This document shows, piece by piece, positions 55,933 through 64,000 of a stretch of 64,000 nucleotides of DNA (position 1 is the first letter of the stretch; the number at the start of each line of letters is the position of its first letter). This DNA is from Kondoa malvinella (Eukaryota > Basidiomycota > Agaricostilbomycetes > Agaricostilbales > Kondoaceae), in the NCBI GenBank assembly GCA_039545315.1, contig BCIM01000001.1:2885783-2949782 (forward strand), read 5' to 3'. A program made the position numbers and the translations under genes. The notes under the pieces were generated by a model. The model was given only the letters and a program-made list of their open reading frames with translations, was not told the DNA's origin and searched no databases.

Positions 55933-57250
55933 ATGAGCAATAGTACGACTTCAATGCCTAATAGTAGCGCGGCCCATCAAGCGCTGTCGTCTATACCGGG
56001 AATGTCAGCTCCAGCATTAAACAGATCAAAATCAGCTACTGCTACCAGTTCGCTTTCTAGTAACCTCATACAAAGCAGCAGTCATGTCAAGTTGGGTCGA
56101 AGAGGGAGCGTAGGGAGCACGCAAGCTTTACAGGAAGCGAGGGAAGAAGAAGTGATACCGCCCGCTCGCTCGGCTTCGAATAGTCGACAACAGGCGAATG
56201 GGAACCCTGCAACTGGGTATTTGGAAGCAAAGGTCGTCATACTGGGATCTCAAGGTGAGTCGACATGAAATGAGAGCGACTCATTAGCTGATCCGCGCGT
56301 GAAGGGGTCGGCAAAACAAGTCGTACGTAAATCATCTCATCTCGCTGAATGAGGTCTCTGATACCTGTACGATAGTCGTACATCGATATACGACCGGCCA
56401 GTACTCTACTTCCCTCGCTTCAACGATAGGCGCTAGCTTTCTGACCAAGAAGATTGTTCTGCCCGAATGCAAGATACGGTTACAGATATGGGATACAGCG
56501 GGGCAAGGTTCGTGATTATTTGCCTCTGCTCTCTGCCGAGCTGAATGTGTCTCTTTCACGAATAGAACGATTTCGAAGTATGGCAGCAATCTATTACCGA
56601 GGCTCGCAAGCTGCTCTTCTGGTCTATGACATCACCAACATGGACTCGTTCAACGATATCAAGATCTGGCTAGACGAATTGCGAAAAAATATGACTTCGG
56701 ACCTGATCGTTCACGTTGTTGGCGCAAAGTCGGATTTACGACAACAACGGGCTGTCCCGCTTGATTTCGCAAAGAAGCAGGTTAAGACATGGGTAGCAAC
56801 TACCACTTCACCTGGTGTTGAGCCGAGTTCGCCTGGTGTGTCTACTTCTGGCGCGGGCAGCTATTTCGATGCCAAGTCAAACGCGAATGGGTCAGGTCAG
56901 GCGAGAGGGAGTTCAAGAGCTTTGAGTGGACTTGGATTTGGGAGAGCGAGGAGGAGTGAAGATGCGCAGCAATCTGTTGATTTTGAAGAAGGACCTGGTT
57001 GGTGCGAAGCGGATGTTAGCGAAGTCAGCGCAAAGGATGATTATGGTTCGTTGGCTGTTCAGACCTAGAGTGTCGCAGACTAATGCTTCAAACAGGCGTG
57101 GAAGATCTGTTTCTGCTCATTACAACAAGACTGGTCGCTAGAAAGACACAAATCGAGCGCGATAGGGTCGACAAGGCTCGCAACTCGATATTGTTGACCG
57201 CTGAATCTCAACAGCAACCTCAACAAGCAGCTGGCTTTGCGTGTTGTTGA
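55933..57250 (+). CDS. Rab-family GTPase (Rab5/21/22-like) with long N-terminus and internal insert
   Basis: Small GTPase of vesicle traffic. ATG 55933 begins a disordered Ser-rich extension of about 95 residues (MSNSTTSMPNSSAAHQALSS). The G domain starts LEAKVVILGSQGVGKTSLV (P-loop, across an intron), then YTTGQYSTSLASTIGASFLT (switch I) and IRLQIWDTAGQERFRSMAAI (G3). YYRGSQAALLVYDITNMDSF follows. The G4 motif reads VVGAKSDL, so the usual NKxD is AKSD. An insert of about 65 residues rich in Ser/Gly (SSPGVSTSGAGSYFDAKSNA) separates G4 from G5 (DVSEVSAKDDYG). The last exon gives VEDLFLLITTRLVARKTQIE and ends GFACC, a double-Cys prenylation signal, at 57248-57250. Closest in motif to Rab5, Rab21 and Rab22; the exact ortholog is uncertain. 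Confidence 0.85.
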
Positions 57251-57501
57251 TGCCCTTCTCCGGTGCGAGTTTTGTATTTTCCCTTGTACATGTCTGTATA
57301 GATTTCCAGCAACGCTTCATCTAATGCACTGTACATTAGTCATCACACTTACACACTGGCTTGATACATGAGCTCCCGTTACTGCATGACGTGAAACTCT
57401 AAATTTCCCGACATCGTAATCGCGTCATTGGGTCATGCACTTTTCAAATTGGCCTTCTTCTGCTTCAACGACTCTTCTCTAGCATCTCTATATCCACAAA
57501 C

Positions 57502-59035
57502 ATGTCAGGACAAGGCGACTACCCACACAAATCTTTCCTAGGCCCTTACCAGCAGCCGGACAAGTCTGACGCTTTACTCGGTGAGCTCATCCACATTTAT
57601 TGGTTCTGAACGATGAACTGATACGGCTCACAAGGCGAGGTGGACAAGCAAAACTACCCAGGTGGTCGTCCTGGCTCTCAAGCAAAGCTAGAACTCACAC
57701 CTATCGATGATATGTAAGCAACTATCTTTCTGTTCATCCTGTGCTGAACGTGTGGACTTAGCTATGCCAATGGAAAGCCTTGCAAGCAACTATCTTCCTT
57801 AACTTTTCTTGTGCTGACCGTCTGGACAGACAAGGGCGCTGGCAAACTTGAAGGCAAGACTGCTCTGATTGCTGGAGGTGACTCTGGTGAGCATTCGCGA
57901 TTCTAGCTCATGTCTTTGGCTGATGACCTGTTAGGTATCGGTCGTGCTATTGCTATTGTACGAGCTCTCTCTATTATATGGGCATCAGCTGATTTGTGCT
58001 CAGCTCTTTGCCATCGAAGGCGCGGACAGTACCATCATGTACTTGCCTGCTGAGCAGAAGGATGCTGAAGACGTCCGCGATTACGTCTCGAAGAAGACGA
58101 ACGGACAGCGCAAAATCAACCTGTGCCCAGGTGACTTGAAGAGCGAGCAAGTTTGTATCGACTCGGTTAAGAACCACATGAGCACTTTCGGTCGCTTAGA
58201 CGTGCTCGTCAACAATGCCGCGCAGCAACTCGAGAACCACGACATTACTACTTTGGACTCGAAGCAGTGGATTGACACGTTCCAAATCAACATGCACTCT
58301 TACTTCTACACTTCAAAAGCCGCTTTGCCTCATATGCCAAAAGGTAGCAGCATCATCAACATGTGCTCCGTCAATGCATTCAGTGAGTATATTTTCAATA
58401 AGTCAACCTTTATCTGACGGTGCATCTAGTCGGCCGACCTGATCTGCGTATGTCTTACCTTCGCGTATTGTCGCTCAAGCTCATTGCGCTTCAGTCGACT
58501 ACACTTCCACCAAGGGAGCTATTGTCGCCTTTACCCGTGGTCTGTCGAACCAAATCTTGGCTGACAAGCAAGTGCGAGTCAACAGTAAGTCCTGCAACCC
58601 TGCTATCGCGTAAAGGCTGACTGGCGAGTGCAGGCATCGCTCCTGGACCTGTCTTCACTCCGCTCGTTCCTTCGACTTTGTATGTTCTCAGTAGTAGCTT
58701 GGTGTACTCGATAGCTGAATCCTCTGTAGCTCAAAGGAGAACGTTAAAGGATTCACTTCGCCAATGGGTAGAGCTGGTCAGCCTGGTCAGTCTTTTTGCT
58801 CTTTCGCGTGCACTCCAGCGCTGATAATTGTGCTACAGTCGAAATCGCTACTGTGGCTGGTAAGTGCTCCATGAACAAAGCCGAAACACAGCTTACATGC
58901 AATGGCAGTCTTCTTGGCTTGCGACGACTCGAGCTTGATCAGTGGTCAATCTCTTCACCCTAACGGTGGTGTCGTAGGTCGCGCGTCTGTCCGGTTGAGC
59001 TGAATGCTGAATGTTTGTGACAGATCTGCTCTTGA
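57502..59035 (+). CDS. short-chain dehydrogenase/reductase (YghA-like)
   Basis: NAD(P)-dependent SDR oxidoreductase of the bacterial YghA/YhdF type. ATG 57502 gives MSGQGDYPHKSFLGPYQQPD. After a twin-intron region (57714-57829) comes YKGAGKLEGKTALIAGGDSG IGRA with the cofactor loop GGDSGIG, then LFAIEGADSTIMYLPAEQKD. The NNAA motif is present (LDVLVNNAAQQLENHDITTL). Catalytic Ser is in IINMCSVNAFIGRPD and the YxxxK motif is DYTSTKGAIVAFTRG. It ends VNSIAPGPVFTPLVPSTL, MGRAGQPVEIATVAVFLACD and SLISGQSLHPNGGV. A last intron (donor gtaggt) would finish the protein at 59035; reading through gives a stop at 59003. Ten or so exons, about 320 residues. Substrate unknown, probably an alcohol or sugar. 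Confidence 0.88.
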
Positions 59036-59040
59036 TTGCG

Positions 59041-60147
59041 TTACAATGAAAAAGAAGCTATGTACATAGAATAGATTGAACGATATGCAACGCATCGCGA
59101 CGATGTGCCAGCTAATCCCGACTCGATCAAAATTGGCCTCGGCTTCCTGGTGTATAAGCTTGAGCTGCTTTTCGCTGTTGACTTGAAGACGGTTTCAGTT
59201 GTGCAGTACGCTATCTTGGCTATGAGCCGGCGTCGCATTGGGAAAGAATGGCTCACAATCTCGGCAATCCTGTTCACCGCTCGCTGGATAGGACTAGGCG
59301 ACCATGGTAAGGAGGATACCATGCCACGAGATGTCTCGTATTCCTCTTGAGTGATGACATGGTCAACGGCCATGTTGATTCGGCCCAGACCTTTCTGCTT
59401 CAGTCCGTCGTGGACCTCTTGAATGAACTGAGGTTGTCGAGCGTCAGCCAACGTCTTCTGCGCAAGTGGTAGTATACCTTCTTATGACCCAAAATAAAAT
59501 CCTGAGCACGCTGAGCATGACTCAACAGATCGCGATCGGCAGCCAATTGGCGTTTTTGACCAGCCGGATCCATGTCAAGATCACCAGCGAGTACGCCTGC
59601 GTGTTTGGTCGCGAACTCTTGGTGCACCTTGTTTACATGAGAATGCTCGTATGTTTCAAGCTTCTTGAGGGAGTCGTGATCGGACCTGACGGCTTGGAGA
59701 AAGTCTGAAAGATCCAATAATAAGCGATTAGACAGTACAGTTATTTGGTAACTGACAAGCACGACTCAGAACATGCCCAACTAAAGCCGCTCCTTCCTTC
59801 ACCAATTCTTCGAGCTTGTGATTGAGATTATGGCCAAGCCTTTCTCTTTCCTTTATTGCGTCAGCGGACGATGAAAACTTGAGCTTTAGCCAAGCAACCT
59901 GAGCTGTCTCAAAGAGCTTCCGCCAATCAGGGTCCTCTCGCGCCTTAACAAGCAATACATATGCTTTTGACCATTCAGCTTTGGGGATGCCGAGTTTCTC
60001 GTAAATTGCGATGCGAAAGCCATTCGTATTCTGCTGAGGAGCGACGGCTCTGGGAACACTGGGAATATCTTCATCTTTTGTTCTTGTGATTAACCGGTAA
60101 AAGGTGTCGATGCGGTTCTCATCGTGGGCTGATTGTCCTGCGGGCAT
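59041..60147 (-). CDS. hypothetical helical protein, paralog of the 60977-61946 gene
   Basis: Not recognised. ATG 60147 (MPAGQSAHDENRIDTFYRLI) starts exon 1, which ends LVGHVLSRAC. An intron near 59700-59760 leads to DFLQAVRSDHDSLKKLETYE, HSHVNKVHQEFATKHAGVLA and HAQRAQDFILGHKK; a second intron leads to TLADARQPQFIQEVHDGLKQ and a C-terminus ending YIASFSL at 59041. Charged, mostly helical, no membrane helix. The middle exon and the position of the following splice site (after K-K) resemble the neighbouring minus-strand gene (QRASEFAQDRRK then splice), suggesting an old tandem duplication. It ends a few bases from the SDR stop on the opposite strand. Confidence 0.55.
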
Positions 60148-60976
60148 CTTGCTGAAGTACAGAACCAAATTTTGTAGGGTCGATAAGGACTAAATGAGGG
60201 TTAAGAAGAGAGCTGTCTTGAGTCAATACGGCAGCTCGAGCGATAGAACAAAGGAAGTTTTTGCCGGTGTTTCGTCAGGATAGCTATGATACCGACTACA
60301 TATTATGACATCTGCTGCCAGACTTTCGTACGCGAGCCGAGCGGAAGCAGACAGAAGAGAGGTTTCGTAGCTGAATTGACAATTTTGAGATGCAGCGATG
60401 TTAGCTTCTTAGCCTCTTAGGAGGATTACTCCGGCGTGTTTTCTGGCACAAGCAAGGCGAACAGGATCAAAACTCGTTGACACAAAGGCGGCTTCGTGTG
60501 CTCCAGTGGTTGAGCATAGCGCAAATAGCTGTAGGAAGTGGGTTCTTTCACAGCATGGCCATGACCGTGGTGGTATTGTACGCGCTTCCGCTATGCGCCA
60601 ACCTTTTCAAGGCTGAGCTTTTGTTGAAGATCTGCTCTTGATTTGTTGGCTCCATGGAACAGAATGGTAGTCTGCAGAGGAATTTGCAAAACTGAGATTA
60701 CAAGAAAATACGCCTGCTTACATGCTACGATAAGCCTCATGGGTCTATAACCAGACCTCTCGGAGGCGATGTTCATCTATAAGAAGGTCCCGCATCTCGA
60801 ACCACTAAACCACCATCTTTGCTTTCCCTAAAGTGAGCTTTCCTAGTGGGCTGAGTCTGCTGCAGGCCGGCTGATTGGGATGTCTTGAGAGTCTGAGATG
60901 CTTTCTGCGGCCGTTGCGGCTGCTTTGCAAACTCCAGTCGCCGATGCTAGAATATCATCAAAAAAGTGCGCTGGCG
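60148..60976. other. intergenic, 829 bp, no gene seen
   Basis: Between the two similar minus-strand orphan genes. Short frames only; a 61-codon minus frame at 60591-60776 does not look real. Nothing identified. Confidence 0.5.
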
Positions 60977-61946
60977 TCAGACAATACGACTGACGTGACG
61001 CGTGATCTCATTTATTGCGATTTGGTACTCCTCTTTTCTGCTTTTCGTCGCATCACGGTCCTTGTCGTCCAGATCTCGCTTGTGCTGCTTCGCCTCCTGC
61101 AGGCGCAAAAGAAGTTGGCCTTCGTCGGGTCGTCTGACATTGGGCGAAAGGGTGTACTGGTGGTGCGCATGTTCGACCGCGACACGAGCAGGTTCAAGCG
61201 CGCTTCTGTTCTTCAGAGCATCATCGAAATAGGGAAAAGTTTCTTGATGGCATGCGTTGAGCGTCTTGTAGTCAATGGTATCAAGCCGCGTACGAGCAAA
61301 GAAGCGCGCAATTTCGGCAAAAAACTGTATCGTGCCAAGCGTCAGAGAAGTTTACCTGGAGTATGACACTACATACCTTGCGACGATCTTGCGCGAATTC
61401 GGATGCACGTTGAGCTGTCTCCTCGTATGCATGCTGGTGAGAACCATCGCTGTCGATGGGTCGGGCTTCAACAGCTTCGGCATATCTCTGGTTCAAACAT
61501 TCCGTGTCGAATTCTCGAACATGCTCGAAGGCAGCTTTGGAGATTTCCTTAGGACGGGTGTTCAGATTTGGAAAGTGCTGATCGCGATGCTCTCGGAATG
61601 TCTTTGGGGCGTGATCTAGAAGAGTTGGGCGTGGTCTATAAATTCTTAGAGCCCTCGCAACGAAAGCTCGACCCCGTTCCATGTACAGGTTGTAGTCCCT
61701 TTCTTCATCCGAGGACAGTACTGGGATATGGACGAGGTTGTTGTACACAAGGACACAAGTGCCCCATCCCCATCTTTCGCGAACGGTGTCTAGGCGGAAA
61801 TCGAGATTGAGATCCAGATCACGCAGACTTTCGAATTCGCTTCCTTTCTTGCACAGTTCGTTCTGAATGGCCTCAACATAGCTGAACTTTGGGTTCCTGG
61901 AGTCTGAAGCTTTGAGAGGCATGCGGATAGAACTGTTCGCAGACAT
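60977..61946 (-). CDS. hypothetical helical protein, paralog of the 59041-60147 gene
   Basis: Not recognised. ATG 61946 gives MSANSSIRMPLKASDSRNPK, then SYVEAIQNELCKKGSEFESL and RDLDLNLDFRLDTVRERWGW. Helical charged sequence follows (ISKAAFEHVREFDTECLNQR, YAEAVEARPIDSDGSHQHAY, QRASEFAQDRRK). One intron (donor gtatgt at about 61373, acceptor atacag at about 61320) joins RRK to FFAEIARFFARTRLDTIDYK in frame. The C-terminus (LLLRLQEAKQHKRDLDDKDR) ends EITRHVSRIV at TGA 60977-60979. About 305 residues. Earlier in-frame codons exist upstream of 61946 but no ATG. Confidence 0.55.
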
Positions 61947-62459
61947 GCGTGCGAGCGGACTTGGGGAAGGGAGCTTGCTGATAGTCAACGTTGGTTGACG
62001 AAAAGAAGCAAATAGAAGGTAACGGAGGGCTGCCACCGAAAGACAGAACAAAGGGAATTCGCCACAAAATCAAGCAATGCTGCAATGCTATCACTGCTCT
62101 TCGGTTGCAGCATATTGGAGTCTGGTAATATGGCGTGACCCATTCAATCCGTGACCCGATCCGAGTGCTACGATAGACAATTTTGATGCGAGCCTGGCAT
62201 CGCAAGTAAGCAACGTAGCTTACAGTACATGCTCAGGAGCAGACTTGTACTTGCCCTCACTCTTTCCGACGAGTTCTTCGACATGCCGTACTACAAGTAG
62301 TCATCCATGTCTTGCTCACGGCGCAGGTGATGATACCCTGATTGAGTCATTCGAGCGCGCGCCTTTACGATCCCTAGGCCTGTGAGTGTATGACTAGTGT
62401 TTGACTTGTCGCACTAGTGGACAAGCACGATCCGCGCTGAAATTGCTTGTCTTCAGCAT
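61947..62459. other. divergent intergenic region, 513 bp
   Basis: Holds the promoters of the orphan gene (-) and VMS1 (+). A 7-bp inverted repeat, actagtg at 62393-62399 and cactagt at 62412-62418, lies about 40 bp before the VMS1 start. No gene seen. Confidence 0.5.
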
Positions 62460-64000
62460 ATGGCCATGACCACCTCTTCCAGTGGGCTCGAATCACCACG
62501 CAATCAACGACCGCTCTACGTGTTCGCCCTGCCCAGCGAAATCCTCGATGTCTTGACGTTACGAACGGTGCAACAATATTTGCCAGAAGCAGAGTCGAAC
62601 GAAAATCAAGATGAACAAGCCGAAGAAGTGACTGCGACAGGCTTGGGCTGCCAGACTTGTGCGATTGGGGCTTTCGATTCCGTGACAGAGCAAAGGAAAC
62701 ACTTTCGGTCGGATTGGCATCGATACAACCTGAAATTGAAATCTGCAAAGTCGTCGAGCAAGCCGCTGAAGGAGGATGAGTTCGATGCAATGGCAGACGG
62801 TACGTGGTAGCAACACCTTATCGCCTAGCCAAGACTGAAGGGGCCATGTCAATATGCAGATCTGGAAGGATCAATCTCTGGCTCGGAATCGTCAAGCGAT
62901 ACTTCTTCTTCCTCTTCAAGTCAGCTAGCAAATAACCTACAATCCACCAACCTAGCAGATCAAATGCCTACTCGTGGTCCGCGGAGTCCATTGCTATGGT
63001 TTACAGCACAGAACTTACCCGACACCCAACTCGGTCTGTATAGACACATTTTCCCCTTTGACGACAAGAAAGGCACTCTAGAACCAGCAGGTGGATGGGC
63101 AAAGGCTCTAGCAAGCATACAAGTTCAGCCTGATGCACCGAAACCAAACAAGAAAGAATTAGCAGCCATGACGCGACATGGCGAGCTACCGAAAGAGCTA
63201 CCTGATCCTACACCTAGTGAGAGTAGGACGTGGGCGATGTTTATGGTTGGCGGAGGTCATTTTGCGGCTATGATTGTTAGTTTGGTCCCGAAGATGTCGA
63301 AGCAGTCAGGCAAGATGGAGCGGGAAATGGTCGTGTTAGAGCACAAGACCTATCATCGGTATACAAGTAAGTCAGCAGCTAGATCATATGCGATAGTGAC
63401 TAATAGCAATGCTAGCTCGTCGAAAGCAAGGTGGAGCTCAATCCAAGAATGATGCCTCGAAAGGCAATGCCAAATCAGCAGGTGCCGAGATCCGTCGATA
63501 CAATGAAGTTGCACTACAAGAAGATGTCCGCGCTCTGATGCAAAGCTGGAAGAAACGATTGGATGCTTGTGAACTTGTTTGGATGCGCACGAGCAAAGCG
63601 AATTCCAAGATTTTCTACAACTATGATGATTCTCCTCTGTCACGACAAGATCCTCGGAATCGGACCTTCCCATTTCCGACTAGGAGACCGGTGCGTATGG
63701 GATCATGCTGCTCAGCTTTGGCTGATCCAACTGTCTCCTCTGTGCACAGACACTGGCAGAACTATATCGCTGTTTCGACGAACTGACAAAGATCAAGACT
63801 TCCTACCTCACGGACGATGCACTAGCTGCTCTAGATGCAGCTTACCAAGCTGAACAAGCCAAGAAGCTTCAACCGAAAATCCTTCCTTCCGCTTATACCC
63901 AAAAAGAAAAAGCACCAACTGCACCTGTTCTATCGAAAGAAGAAATTACTCTACGTAGAAGATGGGAACGAGTCGTCGATATGGCTCGAAAAGGTCGTCT
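62460..64000 (+). CDS. VMS1: VMS1/ANKZF1, ribosome quality-control release factor (3' end outside window)
   Basis: Peptidyl-tRNA hydrolase/endonuclease of the ribosome quality-control pathway, also recruited to stressed mitochondria. ATG 62460 gives MAMTTSSSGLESPRNQRPLY. A C2H2-type zinc finger follows (LGCQTCAIGAFDSVTEQRKH, FRSDWHRYNLK). After an acidic Ser-rich linker comes the VLRF1 domain: MFMVGGGHFAAMIVSLVPKM, VVLEHKTYHRYT spliced to ARRKQGGAQSKND. The Gln in KQGG is the catalytic position (Gln295 of yeast Vms1). SAGAEIRRYNEVALQEDVRA then LMQSWKKRLDACELVWMRT complete the domain. Further exons run off the right edge with a charged helical segment (EEITLRRRWERVVDMARKGR); ankyrin repeats and the p97/Cdc48-binding VIM motif would lie beyond. 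Confidence 0.9.

Noticed and set aside
1..64000. tRNA, rRNA, CRISPR arrays, telomeric repeats, transposons, viral genes
   Set aside because: Looked for T-arm motifs, regular spaced repeats, telomere units and polymerase/transposase motifs on both strands by eye; none found. A tRNAscan and Infernal run would be decisive.

Overview
The window is a gene-dense, intron-rich stretch of fungal nuclear DNA. Nearly every gene is cut by short introns, mostly about 45-65 nt, with GT-AG ends, and several exons are under 25 nt. The gene set includes complex I subunit NDUFB10, an eIF5-mimic (BZW) protein, a TRK potassium transporter, a CSC1/DUF221 channel, HOP1 with a PHD-like finger, MED12, kinesin-5, NUS1, CWC21, CWC24, EBP2 and VMS1. 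Together these point to a filamentous or dimorphic fungus, most likely a basidiomycete with a compact genome. That placement is inference; no rRNA or species marker is present. I saw no tRNA, rRNA, CRISPR array, transposase or viral gene.

Layout. 1-3.1 kb: a doubtful small gene, then an F-box/WD40 protein (-). 3.1-10.6 kb: three minus-strand membrane or surface genes (CSC1-like channel, Kre9/Knh1-like secreted protein, TRK potassium transporter). 10.9-12.7 kb: a head-to-head ribosome-biogenesis pair (EBP2 -, LLP1/DUF2423 +). 12.9-15.6 kb: CDC37 (-) and a GNAT acetyltransferase (+). 15.8-21.3 kb: meiotic HOP1 (+) facing an arrestin-like gene (-). 21.3-28.3 kb: poorly conserved plus-strand genes (coiled-coil protein, multispan membrane protein, MFS transporter, MYND-like protein, 149-aa orphan), bracketed by two copies of a roughly 200-bp repeat. 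28.2-38.3 kb: CWC21, an unknown gene, RFC5, a BZW/5MP gene, GLO1 and an unknown gene. 38.5-50.2 kb: MED12, kinesin-5, WRAP73, NUS1 and NDUFB10, packed almost without spacers. 50.2-54 kb: an orphan gene and an F-box protein. 54-59 kb: CWC24, a Rab GTPase and an SDR oxidoreductase. 59-62 kb: two similar minus-strand orphan genes. 62.46 kb to the right edge: VMS1, cut by the window end.

No novel multi-gene system (defence island, biosynthetic cluster, selfish element) is visible. The main observations are structural. One SDR intron looks like a tandem copy of its neighbour in which GT has become GC. A second copy of the CWC21 promoter and start region lies 6.7 kb upstream of the gene with its start codon destroyed. 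WRAP73 and NUS1 share the palindrome TTAA as their overlapping stop codons. Two functionally related pairs sit head to head over very short intergenic gaps (kinesin-5/WRAP73 and EBP2/LLP1). Exon joins were worked out by eye from frame and splice motifs, so ends of multi-exon genes are firmer than individual internal junctions.
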